Below, one piece after another: positions 44,527 through 53,040 of a DNA stretch of 64,000 bases; the stretch's first letter is position 1, and each line of letters starts with the position of its first letter. The notes beneath the pieces were generated by a model that did not search any database, was not told the origin of the DNA, and worked only from the letters and a program-made list of their open reading frames with translations. Made by a program: the position numbers and the translations under genes. The stretch is from Algoriphagus aquaeductus. GTDB lineage: Bacteria; Bacteroidota; Bacteroidia; Cytophagales; Cyclobacteriaceae. The DNA lies in NCBI RefSeq assembly GCF_003253485.1, contig NZ_QKTX01000009.1:1-64000 (forward strand). The letters are read 5' to 3'.

Positions 44527-44597
44527 GACAACATCGACAACCCGATAACTTGACAACCTTATAACTCGACAACGCGAAGCTGACAACTCGACAACCT
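44527..44597. repeat. Degenerate octamer tandem repeat (GACAACxC)
   Basis: About nine 8-bp units of the type CGACAACC, CGATAACT, TGACAACC, TTATAACT, CGACAACG, TGACAACT and CGACAACC follow one another, with one 6-bp interruption (CGAAGC). It is in the leader of the DUF255 gene. Similar 'TCGACAAC' runs are seen between genes in Bacteroidota. It is too degraded for a recent simple repeat. Confidence 0.6.
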
Positions 44598-44627
44598 CCA
44601 AGCTCCCTACCTCCCATTCCTCCTCCC

Positions 44628-46652
44628 ATGAACCGCCTCATCCATTCCCAAAGTCCCTACCTTCTCCAGCATGCGCACAATCCAGTGGATTGGTATCCTT
44701 GGGGCCCGGAGGCGCTGCGAAAAGCGGAAGTGGAAAACAAGCCGATTTTGGTTTCGATCGGATATTCGGCTTGCCATTGGTGTCATGTGATGGAGCGGGA
44801 AAGTTTTGAAGATCAGGTGACGGCCGACCTGATGAATGAGCACTTCGTCTGCATTAAGATTGATCGGGAAGAGCGCCCCGATATCGACAACATCTACATG
44901 GATGCCGTGCAGGCGATGGGGATTCACGGAGGCTGGCCACTCAATGTTTTCCTGATGCCTAATCAAAAGCCTTTTTACGGAGGCACCTATTTCCCCAATC
45001 TGAAATGGAAACAACTCCTCGCCAACATCGCCGATGCCTTTGCCAAGCATGTGGATCAGTTGGCGGAGAGTGCGGAGGGATTTGGTCGAAGCCTTAGCCG
45101 AAAAGAAACCGAGAAATACGGCATTGAAGCAGGAGAAACCGAGTTTGATCCAGATGAATTGGTGGAGATCATTACCAAGCTTTCGGCTCAGTTTGATCCG
45201 GAATGGGGCGGAATGAATCGCATCCCTAAATTTCCCATGCCGGCGATTTGGCAGTTCGTCTTGGACTATGCGGTTCTTTCCCGAAATGAATCCCTCAAGA
45301 AAAAGGTCTTTTTTACCCTGAAAAAAATCGGAATGGGAGGCATCTACGATCACCTGCGTGGAGGTTTTGCCCGATATTCGGTGGACGGAGAATGGTTTGC
45401 TCCTCACTTTGAAAAAATGGGCTATGACAACGGGCAGCTATTGGAATTGTATGCCAAGGCTTATCAGGTCAGTGGAGATGCCTTTTTTCTCGAAAAAGTA
45501 ACCGAAACCACCGAATGGTTGAAAGCCGAAATGCTTCAGGAAGAAGGCGGTTTTCACTCCGCCCAAGATGCCGACAGCGAAGGGGTGGAGGGAAAATTTT
45601 ACACCTGGACTTATTCCGAATTGCAATCTTTGGTCGCCGAAGAGCTCCCTTGGCTAAGCAAACTCTATAACCTCAAGCCCAACGGCAACTGGGAAGATGG
45701 GGTGAATATTCTGTTTCAAACGCAATCTTATGTGGAGATTGCAGCGGAGTTTGGGATGGAGGAAAACGAGTTGAGGGAGAAGCTTAGGATAGTTAAATCC
45801 AAGCTCCTGGAAGTACGGAATCAGCGGATTTTTCCAGGCAAAGACGATAAAATCCTGGCAGGTTGGAACGGTCTTTTGGATGCCGGATTGATTCAGGCTT
45901 TCTATGCCACAGGGGGTCAAGATCTCTTGAACTTGGCTTTGGCCAACCTTCGGTTTATTCAGGAAAAAATGGTGGTAAATGGCATTTTGCATCGCTCCTA
46001 CAAAAACGGTCAAGCCTATACTCCGGCATTTTTGGAAGACTATGCTGCCTTGATCAAAGCCAATCTGATGGCTTTTGAGGCCAGTGGTGAAAGGGAGTTT
46101 TTGGAAGGGGCCCAGCGGTTTGCGGATTTCTGTCTGGATCAGTTTTATGACGAAACAGATGGTTTTTTCTTCTTCAATAATCCTAAAGCCGAAAAGCTGA
46201 TTGCCAACAAAAAGGAGCTCTTTGACAATGTGATTCCGGCTTCCAATTCGATTTTGGCTCGGGCATATCACCGGCTTTCCCTTTTGACCTACGAAGAAAA
46301 ATATGGCCAAATCGCCCAGAAAATGCTGGGGGGGATGAAGGAACTGGTGCTTAAAGAACCCGGATTCCTTTGCAATTGGGCCAATTTCTATTTGGAGACG
46401 CTCGTGCCTACTGCCGAAATCGCCATCGTTGGAAAGGGGGCAAAAGAAAAAGGCATGGAACTTCAGCAGGGCTTTTCGCCCAATCTAGTCCTGACGTGGT
46501 CTGAAACTCCGACAGAAAACGTCCCAATTCTTCAGGGAAAAACCGCCGATCCGACAGGAAATGCCTTAATTTACGTCTGCTTCGATCGGGCATGCCGCAG
46601 GCCGGTAAGTACCGTAGAAGAAGCCTTGGCTCAACTCCCTTATTTAAGCTGA
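44628..46652 (+). CDS. DUF255 thioredoxin-fold protein (YyaL / SPATA20 family)
   Basis: This 674-residue cytosolic protein begins with the DUF255 N-terminal domain: [20 protein letters not shown], the thioredoxin-like CHWC in [14 protein letters not shown], then [20 protein letters not shown] and [11 protein letters not shown]. An alpha/alpha-toroid follows with the [40 protein letters not shown] and [10 protein letters not shown] motifs of the family. It is conserved from bacteria to mammals, with unclear biochemical role. The next gene (priA) starts 4 nt after its stop, so the two are probably co-transcribed. Confidence 0.92.
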   Translation: MNRLIHSQSPYLLQHAHNPVDWYPWGPEALRKAEVENKPILVSIGYSACHWCHVMERESFEDQVTADLMNEHFVCIKIDREERPDIDNIYMDAVQAMGIHGGWPLNVFLMPNQKPFYGGTYFPNLKWKQLLANIADAFAKHVDQLAESAEGFGRSLSRKETEKYGIEAGETEFDPDELVEIITKLSAQFDPEWGGMNRIPKFPMPAIWQFVLDYAVLSRNESLKKKVFFTLKKIGMGGIYDHLRGGFARYSVDGEWFAPHFEKMGYDNGQLLELYAKAYQVSGDAFFLEKVTETTEWLKAEMLQEEGGFHSAQDADSEGVEGKFYTWTYSELQSLVAEELPWLSKLYNLKPNGNWEDGVNILFQTQSYVEIAAEFGMEENELREKLRIVKSKLLEVRNQRIFPGKDDKILAGWNGLLDAGLIQAFYATGGQDLLNLALANLRFIQEKMVVNGILHRSYKNGQAYTPAFLEDYAALIKANLMAFEASGEREFLEGAQRFADFCLDQFYDETDGFFFFNNPKAEKLIANKKELFDNVIPASNSILARAYHRLSLLTYEEKYGQIAQKMLGGMKELVLKEPGFLCNWANFYLETLVPTAEIAIVGKGAKEKGMELQQGFSPNLVLTWSETPTENVPILQGKTADPTGNALIYVCFDRACRRPVSTVEEALAQLPYLS

Positions 46653-46656
46653 TTTA

Positions 46657-49176
46657 GTGGAATCTCTGTTTGCGGAACATGATTTTTTGGACAAATCCAG
46701 CGGAAACAATTTCGCGGATATCATCTTGCCCGTTCCGATTCCGAGGATGTTTACTTACAAAATCCCCAAAAATCTCCAACCCCAGATTCAGATCGGGCTG
46801 AGGGTAATCGTGCAGTTTGGGAAGAAAAAAGTGCTCACCGGCATCATTGGCAAGGTGCACAACAAGCCCCCTCAGGCCTATGAAGCCAAGCCGATTTTGG
46901 ATATTTTAGATCATCAGCCCAGTGTGAATCCCCTCCAAATTCGTTTTTGGGTGTGGATGGCAGAGTACTATTTCTGCCATATCGGGGAGGTTATGTTTGC
47001 CGCTTTGCCTTCGGGTTTAAGGCTTTCTTCGGAAAGTAAAGTCCAACTCAATCCCAACTTTGATGCCGAGACCAGCAAATACCCTCTAGATGTACGGGAA
47101 GAGAAAATCCTGGAAGCCCTGGAGAAAAAAGATGAACTGAGTTATGAAGACTGCGAGCAGATTTTAGGAGTGAAGACCATTCACCCGATTCTGAAAAGTT
47201 TGGTGGCCAAGGAAGCCATCCTGATTTTTGAACGAGTGCAGGAGAAATACACTCCGAAAGTGGAGACACGGGTTAGGCTTCATCCAGACATTGTGGCCAG
47301 CAAAGCTGCCCTGGAAGCGGTGTTTGAAGCAGTCCAAGGAAAGCCGAAACAGGAATCCATTCTGCTGAAATTTCTGCGGGATGTTCCTGTTTTCCAGCGA
47401 CCGCAACTCAATGAAAAAGGAGTAGATAAAGCCACACTCCTTGAAGAAGGAGACTCTGAAAGTTCGCTCAAGACCCTGATCAAAAACGGGGTGTTTGAGA
47501 CCTTCAAGCACGTGGTCAACCGCATCGAAGAGGAGGCCGCCGAGCGGGAAGCTTCGGAGCTTTCTTCTTCTCAACAGGCTGCTTTCGAAGAAATCAAAAC
47601 CCACTTTGAAACCAAACAAACCGTGCTTTTGCACGGCGTGACCGGCTCGGGGAAAACTGAAATCTACATCAAGCTGATTCAGGAAGTCTTGGAAAGCGGT
47701 TCGCAGGTACTTTTGCTTTTGCCGGAAATCGCCCTTACCACCCAAATCGTGGGGAGGCTGAAGCAGGTTTTTGGTTCACAGATGGGTGTGTACCATTCCA
47801 AATACTCCGACAATGAGCGGGTGGAAGTGTGGAATGGGGTGCTCAGCGGACGGTTTTCCTTTGTGGTGGGCGTGCGTTCTTCGATTTTCCTTCCTTTCGA
47901 CAGTTTGGGTATGGTGATCGTGGATGAAGAGCACGAACCGAGCTTCAAGCAGTTTGATCCGGCACCGCGCTTTCATGCCCGGGATGCGGCCATCATGCTG
48001 GCTTATTTTCATCAGGCCAGGACACTGTTGGGTTCGGCTACCCCATCCTTTGAATCTTACTTCAATGCTACCCAAGGCAAATACGGTTATGTGGAAATTA
48101 CCCACCGTTTTGGAGATGCCAGTTTGCCGGAGTACCATTTGGCGAATATTTCCGCAGATCGGAAAAAGAACCTGCTCAAATTGGACTCCACCCGATTGCT
48201 GAGAGAAAAGATCCAAAACGCGTTGGAAAACCAACAGCAGGTGATCATTTTTCAAAATCGCAGGGGCTATTCACCCTACATACAGTGTGAGGATTGCAGC
48301 TGGACTGGCCAATGTGTGCAGTGTGATGTGAGTTTGACCTACCACCAGTTTGCCGAGGAGTTGCGCTGCCATTATTGTGGCTATAAGGAAAAGATTCCCC
48401 AAGCCTGTCCGGCTTGTGGGAGTTCGCAACTTACCACTCAAGGCATGGGAACCGAGCGGATCGAAGAGTCTTTGAGTTTGCTTTTTCCCGAAGCCCGATT
48501 GGGTCGGATGGATCTGGATACTACTCGCAACAAGTATGGCTATCAGCGCTTGTTGGATGAGTTTGCCGCAGGCCAGATTGATATTTTGGTGGGTACGCAG
48601 ATGATTACCAAAGGACTTGACTTTGGCAAAGTGACCGTGGTGGGGATTTGGGATGGTGACCGGATTTTGAACTTCCCGGATTTCAGGGCAGGGGAGAGGG
48701 CCTACCAGCAGATCACCCAAGTAGCCGGTCGCGCGGGACGGAGAGATATCCAAGGGCAAGTAGTCATTCAATCCCGCAATCCGGATAATGACCTTTTCGG
48801 GAAAGTGATCAGAGGCGATTATTTCGAGTTTTTCCGACAGGAGATGATTGATCGTAAGAAGTATTACTACCCGCCTTTCGTCAAGCTGGTCAAAATCACC
48901 ACCCGACATGCAGACGCCAAGACAGCTCAGAAAGCCGCCCATGCGCTGCATCATCAGATGGCGAATATCGCCGTGAAAAAGATCGTCCTGGGACCCGAAA
49001 AAGGAATTATCGTCCGGATCAAAAACCAATACCAGTTTGAGTCCCTGATCAAGCTGGATAAACAGGGTACTACCCAGGCAGTGTTCAAGCAAAGTCTGGC
49101 AAAAATCATTGAAGAGCTTCAGGCAGTTCCCGAATTTCGATCGGTACGATGGATCGTGGATGTGGATCCGAGTTGA
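46657..49176 (+). CDS. priA: Primosomal protein N' (replication restart helicase)
   Basis: This 839-residue DNA helicase reloads the replisome at stalled forks. The GTG at 46657 lies 4 nt after the DUF255 stop, and homology begins near FADIILPVPIPRMFTYKIP, so the start is reasonable. Helicase motifs are HGVTGSGKTEIY (I), IVDEEHEPSFKQ (II), LLGSATPSFESY (III) and VAGRAGR (VI). The zinc-binding insert is intact (CEDCSWTGQCVQCD, CHYCGYKE, CPACGS). It is slightly longer than the Escherichia coli protein but normal for Bacteroidota. Confidence 0.95.
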   Translation: MESLFAEHDFLDKSSGNNFADIILPVPIPRMFTYKIPKNLQPQIQIGLRVIVQFGKKKVLTGIIGKVHNKPPQAYEAKPILDILDHQPSVNPLQIRFWVWMAEYYFCHIGEVMFAALPSGLRLSSESKVQLNPNFDAETSKYPLDVREEKILEALEKKDELSYEDCEQILGVKTIHPILKSLVAKEAILIFERVQEKYTPKVETRVRLHPDIVASKAALEAVFEAVQGKPKQESILLKFLRDVPVFQRPQLNEKGVDKATLLEEGDSESSLKTLIKNGVFETFKHVVNRIEEEAAEREASELSSSQQAAFEEIKTHFETKQTVLLHGVTGSGKTEIYIKLIQEVLESGSQVLLLLPEIALTTQIVGRLKQVFGSQMGVYHSKYSDNERVEVWNGVLSGRFSFVVGVRSSIFLPFDSLGMVIVDEEHEPSFKQFDPAPRFHARDAAIMLAYFHQARTLLGSATPSFESYFNATQGKYGYVEITHRFGDASLPEYHLANISADRKKNLLKLDSTRLLREKIQNALENQQQVIIFQNRRGYSPYIQCEDCSWTGQCVQCDVSLTYHQFAEELRCHYCGYKEKIPQACPACGSSQLTTQGMGTERIEESLSLLFPEARLGRMDLDTTRNKYGYQRLLDEFAAGQIDILVGTQMITKGLDFGKVTVVGIWDGDRILNFPDFRAGERAYQQITQVAGRAGRRDIQGQVVIQSRNPDNDLFGKVIRGDYFEFFRQEMIDRKKYYYPPFVKLVKITTRHADAKTAQKAAHALHHQMANIAVKKIVLGPEKGIIVRIKNQYQFESLIKLDKQGTTQAVFKQSLAKIIEELQAVPEFRSVRWIVDVDPS

Positions 49177-49508
49177 TTTTTAGTTAGAGGATATTTTTGC
49201 CCATCGAATGCAGGTGGATTTTTGAAACTTTCAGCTTCAGTCTCCATCTAAAGCCATTCCCTCTTCTCCAAATTAGCTTTCCCCGCCAAACTTAGAAGCA
49301 AGATGAGGTGGTCAAATGAGAAATTCGAATGCTGGATGAGAAATAGGTCATAGCGATTTTGATTTCAAAACATCGATTGGGGAAAAGGAATGTTGGCTTT
49401 GTTTCTCCTCAATTCGCTTTGCTCTGAAGTTTTTTCGCTGGCTCTGTAGCGTATCCAGGACCCATTTCGTATTAGAGAAGAATGGTAGAAAAAGAATAGA
49501 AGCAATCA
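49177..49508. other. Intergenic region between priA and the sigma-factor operon
   Basis: No gene is supported. TATTTTTG at 49192-49199 is a full match to the -7 consensus TAnnTTTG, but the nearest TTG (49173-49175) lies only 16 bp upstream, short of the usual 19-21, and it would leave a leader of about 300 nt. No terminator hairpin was found after priA. Confidence 0.4.
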
Positions 49509-50126
49509 TTGATTAAAAATCTCTTTTTTCTACGGGTTCCAAAGAAGAAATTCAGGCCAGAATTACAAACTATTGAGTTGAATCTATCAGACGAAGAGTT
49601 GATCGACGGTTGCAAACGACGGTCAAGGAAGCATGAAGAATTATTTTTCAAAAAATACTATGGCTATGTCATGGGGATCAGTATGTCTTATTCCAAAAGC
49701 AGGGATTTGGCACAGGAAATCACCCATGATGCATTTTTGAAGTTTTTCGATTCAGTCAAGAAGCTGGAAGACACCCCTTCTGTCAAACCTTGGCTGAGAA
49801 GAGTTACAGTCAATACAGCCATCGACTATTATCGCCGAAACAGAAAGTTTCAAAATCATGAAGAGGCTGACGGAGAAACCCCGGTTTTTGATGCCGAATA
49901 CGCTCCGGATCAGTTGGCCTATGAAGAGATTTTGAAACTGCTTTACCAGCTGCCTGAAGATCATCAGCTGGTATTTAACCTCTATGAAGTGGAGGGTTAC
50001 AGTCACAAAGAGGTTGCCGAGCGGTTGGAAATCACCGAGAGCTCCTCAAGAGTTTACCTGACGAGGGCAAAAAATAAGCTCCGTCAGTTGATACACATTC
50101 ATTTTAAAGAATATGCAGGAAGATAA
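49509..50126 (+). CDS. ECF-type RNA polymerase sigma factor
   Basis: This 205-residue protein carries sigma region 2 (about residues 30-105; EELFFKKYYGYVMGISMSYS, DLAQEITHDAFLKFFDSVKK, WLRRVTVNTAIDYYRR) and region 4 (about 145-195; LPEDHQLVFNLYEVEGYSHK, VAERLEITESSSRVYLTRAK). The only start upstream is TTG at 49509; another TTG at 49575 just before NLSDEELIDGC is also possible. The end overlaps the next gene by 14 bp, and that gene encodes a likely membrane anti-sigma protein. It would read an envelope signal; target genes are unknown. Confidence 0.9.
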   Translation: MIKNLFFLRVPKKKFRPELQTIELNLSDEELIDGCKRRSRKHEELFFKKYYGYVMGISMSYSKSRDLAQEITHDAFLKFFDSVKKLEDTPSVKPWLRRVTVNTAIDYYRRNRKFQNHEEADGETPVFDAEYAPDQLAYEEILKLLYQLPEDHQLVFNLYEVEGYSHKEVAERLEITESSSRVYLTRAKNKLRQLIHIHFKEYAGR

Positions 50127-51420
50127 CTGGAGTAAACGTCTGGCTGATTCTCTGCGAAAGCAGCAGGAGGACAGCCCTCTTCCTTACGAACCGGGAGCCT
50201 GGGAGGCTTTCGAAAAAAGAAGAAAAGCAGGGGGGATTCCTCCCGTGTTTTATTGGATCAGCGGGATAGCTGCCTCTCTGGCAGCGCTTTTCCTGATAGG
50301 AAATCTATGGTTCTCTCCTTCTGAAAATCCTTCATCCGGATTGGAGAAATTGGCCGATGTGGCACAGGAATTCTCCGATACCCTTTCCATGGACAAAGGA
50401 TCTATCGAAAATACGGGAGAAGCCCATCTCAGTTCAGAAGGGAATAAGAGCGAATTATTCGCCGAAAATCAGTTGAATCAAGTGGCTTCTCAGCCGGGGA
50501 AAACCAAAGCCAATCAGCCGGTTCAATCCGGTCTAAAGCAGAATTTGCCTGTGGCAAGTGCTGAACAGTCAGACCTTCAGGCTAAAGAAAGCCTGCCAAT
50601 TTTGCCGGAAAAGCCTATTAGTGGGATAGGACCAATTGCTGAAGCAGAGCCAACTTCAGACCCTCAGCTTGAAAAGCCTTCACCGCCTACCATGACCGAA
50701 GAGGAAGCCAAAGCCAGGCTTTTGGCACAAATCGGGGAAGAGATGAAGGAGGAGCCGACCGAAGAAGTGACCTATTCTTCCCTGATTCTTGGCTTTGGGC
50801 CGGGTTTCGGAACCCGTACACAGAATAATGTGGCCACCTCAGGTTCCAGCTTGGCATTGGGCGTAGTGTATGATTTGAAGGTTGGTGATAAACTTTCCCT
50901 TGGTTCTGGTTTGGGCCTAAACTACCTCAATCAGTCCAGTCAAAGTCAGGATTATGCACAAGTGGCTGGATTTTCATCAGCAGTGAGAGAATCTCAGCAA
51001 GTGCAGCAGGTACAGGTGGACATCCCGCTCTATGTGCGCTATCCCATCACCCGTGACCAGGCCGTGTCGGTACAGGCAGGCTTTTCCAATCTGATCACCT
51101 TCAATCAACAGGCCGAACAAGTCGTTTCATTCACCAGACAAGTCTATGTGGCAGACGCCATGAATGTATCAGCCAATGCTTCTACGCTAAAGACTGAGCA
51201 GCTTGCTGTGTCTTCCGATTTGAATGTTCCCGGACAGCGATTCTTCCCTTTAGCTACCGCCAATTTAGGGGTAAATATCCGGGTGTTTGAATCCCGAAAG
51301 ACCAGCTATCTGATCATGCCGTTTTACAATTACCCCATTCAGGATATTTCGGGAACGGGAGAAAATCCCGGAGTGGTGGGTGCGGCTTTCAAGATCAATT
51401 TTGGCGCCATCAAGAAGTAA
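50113..51420 (+). CDS. Putative dual-membrane anti-sigma factor (cytosolic tail, TM helix, beta-barrel)
   Basis: This 435-residue protein has an unusual layout: a short cytosolic N-terminus (1-44; NWSKRLADSLRKQQED, EPGAWEAFEKRRKAG) that reads like the sigma-binding tail of Bacteroidota anti-sigma factors; one transmembrane helix (about 45-67, FYWISGIAASLAALFLIGNL); a Pro/Glu/Ser-rich linker of about 150 residues; and a C-terminal outer-membrane-barrel-like part (about 225-435; SSLILGFGPGFGTRTQNN to GVVGAAFKINFGAIKK). The linker could span the periplasm. It overlaps the sigma gene by 14 bp, so the two are coupled. I recall a recently described class of anti-sigma factors in Bacteroides that spans both membranes; this fits that class. 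Confidence 0.75.
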   Translation: MQEDNWSKRLADSLRKQQEDSPLPYEPGAWEAFEKRRKAGGIPPVFYWISGIAASLAALFLIGNLWFSPSENPSSGLEKLADVAQEFSDTLSMDKGSIENTGEAHLSSEGNKSELFAENQLNQVASQPGKTKANQPVQSGLKQNLPVASAEQSDLQAKESLPILPEKPISGIGPIAEAEPTSDPQLEKPSPPTMTEEEAKARLLAQIGEEMKEEPTEEVTYSSLILGFGPGFGTRTQNNVATSGSSLALGVVYDLKVGDKLSLGSGLGLNYLNQSSQSQDYAQVAGFSSAVRESQQVQQVQVDIPLYVRYPITRDQAVSVQAGFSNLITFNQQAEQVVSFTRQVYVADAMNVSANASTLKTEQLAVSSDLNVPGQRFFPLATANLGVNIRVFESRKTSYLIMPFYNYPIQDISGTGENPGVVGAAFKINFGAIKK

Positions 51421-51446
51421 TATCTACGAAAACCTAAACCAACAAA

Positions 51447-51479
51447 AACCACCTCAGAGCCATCTGGGGTGGTTTTTTT
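51447..51479 (+). terminator. Intrinsic terminator of the sigma/anti-sigma operon
   Basis: AACCACCTCAGA (51447-51458) and TCTGGGGTGGTT (51463-51474) form a stem of about 12 bp with one T-G pair and a 4-nt loop, followed by a run of seven T. It begins 27 bases after the stop. Confidence 0.82.
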
Positions 51480-51604
51480 ACAAGAAAAAACCTTTATAAA
51501 ATCCCAAAAATAGGAATAGTTGAAGTGTCTACTGTTCAAGGTCTTAGGTTGAATTAATTCTATATATTTTCTCGCAAGGACGAAAAAGTCGCAAAGGGTG
51601 GCAG

Positions 51605-51865
51605 ATGAATGCTTTTCTAAAGTTCCAAACTTTGGAAAAGTTGGGTTTGATGGGATTCTTCTATTTTTTCAATTTCTACGCTCAAGCATTCCATAAAAAA
51701 TACCTGGGAATGGGTAGCCTTTTCATGAATAACTTCAAAAGAAAGCCTGACCCTACTTTTAATCTTTGGCAAGAAACCCTACTCTACAATCACCTTATTC
51801 CGTTGAACCATGAGTTTGTAAAACATCCTCAAGATTGGACATGGTCAAGTGGGCAGGAAGATTAA
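51605..51865 (+). pseudogene. Decayed REP-associated/Y1 transposase fragment
   Basis: The 86-codon frame ends in FNLWQETLLYNHLIPLNHEF and VKHPQDWTWSSGQE. This matches the C-terminal end of Y1-type (IS200/REP-associated) transposases, which normally reads like VWQxxxxYIHxNPVxxGxVxxPxDWxxSS. The catalytic HUH and Tyr parts that should precede it are missing. The upstream sequence (FYFFNFYAQAFHKKYLGMGS) has only weak resemblance. It is a remnant, not an active element. A CGCAAGGACG...GTCGCAAAGG dispersed repeat precedes it. Confidence 0.6.
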
Positions 51866-52043
51866 TACGCTTCAAAGTCTTCAAGATGAGAAAGGGAGTA
51901 GTTTAAAAGTTCTTTGACCTTTGGAACCAGGTAAAGCATCTGGTTAATGACAAGAAAGAATTTATTCATGCTCAGGAATAAGAATAAGATAGAGAATTCT
52001 GCTTATTCAAACTTTGGGAAAGTTAGCCCACCTCCGCCTCTCA

Positions 52044-52080
52044 AATAAAAAAATCCCGAAGCCCACCCTAGGCTTCGGGA
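52044..52080 (-). terminator. Intrinsic terminator of the DUF4397 lipoprotein gene
   Basis: TCCCGAAGCC (52054-52063) and GGCTTCGGGA (52071-52080) form a perfect 10-bp stem with a 7-nt loop. On the minus strand the stem is followed by TTTTTTTATTT. It lies 34 bases past the stop. Confidence 0.85.
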
Positions 52081-52114
52081 AATCTGATAGATTAAAAAAT
52101 TGAGGCGTCTTTGA

Positions 52115-52834
52115 TTAGAAATAGATGTAATTGGTGATCAGCTGAAGATCCAGCTTTTTATTTCCGGCGGTTTCACTCTTTTTACCCCGGATGATCAGCG
52201 TGTAGACTCTTTTTCCTTTCAGTTCCAGGTTGCCAGAGGTCAACAATTGCGTGCCATCAGCTGGATTGACTACACTGAAGGTTACATTCCCTGCCTGAAG
52301 TTCTTTAAACTGGGATACTCCCTTAAACCCTACTCCGGTAAACAGGTCACCGGTGGTTCCACTTGCTTTCAGATTAATTGGTCCCGCATCGGGAGAAAGG
52401 TTGACCACCCGAAGTTGGATTTGGTTTGTAGTAGGTTCGGTCCATACATCCTTGACAATCAAGGCGTCCAGATTGGCTACTTCATTGACTACAAAGAAGG
52501 AATACACGGAGTCTGCAGAGAGCTTAAACTGCTTTTCCACGAGAGCGGTAGCCGAATTAAAAGGTGAAATCCGGAAGTTTCGCTCCCCTGGATAAAATGC
52601 GCTGTAGGCCAACACTTCGGAATACTGAAGAGGGGTCGAAGTGACCCTGTTGGAGTTGGCAAAAATATCCAAAGCCGGCGCATCAGGCGAACCCTGATAA
52701 ATGGATACATAGGATGCTGGCGGTAATTGCGGGGCATCGAAATCATCAAGACAACCTGTAAGGAGTGAAGCTCCCAAGAGGATTAAAGAGCCAAGAAATC
52801 CCCTTCTAAGGGTGGAGTTTTTGGTCTGATTCAT
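52115..52834 (-). CDS. DUF4397-domain lipoprotein
   Basis: This 239-residue protein has a lipoprotein signal (SLILLGASLLTGC, Cys about residue 28), then a short linker and the DUF4397 beta-sandwich: SYVSIYQGSPDAPALDIFAN, FYPGERNFRISPFNS, YSFFVVNEVANLDALIV, QLRVVNLSPDAGPINL and GKRVYTLIIRG. It belongs to a surface or periplasmic family of unknown role, related in fold to cell-wall-binding immunoglobulin-like domains. It is monocistronic with its own terminator. Confidence 0.85.
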   Translation of the reverse strand: MNQTKNSTLRRGFLGSLILLGASLLTGCLDDFDAPQLPPASYVSIYQGSPDAPALDIFANSNRVTSTPLQYSEVLAYSAFYPGERNFRISPFNSATALVEKQFKLSADSVYSFFVVNEVANLDALIVKDVWTEPTTNQIQLRVVNLSPDAGPINLKASGTTGDLFTGVGFKGVSQFKELQAGNVTFSVVNPADGTQLLTSGNLELKGKRVYTLIIRGKKSETAGNKKLDLQLITNYIYF

Positions 52835-53040
52835 ACGTGTTGGATTTAGTTTTGAAATTCAAAGCCATTACGCCTGCACCGTGCAAAACGCTTCATGGAT
52901 CTCATAAAAAAGTTTCGATCCATTCGCTAATGCCTTGAAAACAATAGAAATTGAATTTTTGCCGGGATTTGAAAATGGAATGCGGAGTTGTGAAATTATT
53001 AGAGAATTAATGGGAAATTACCAGTTCAATCTGCCCATAC

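Noticed and set aside
47164..47745. 193-codon minus-strand frame inside priA
   Set aside because: Antisense shadow of a complete priA gene; no independent support.
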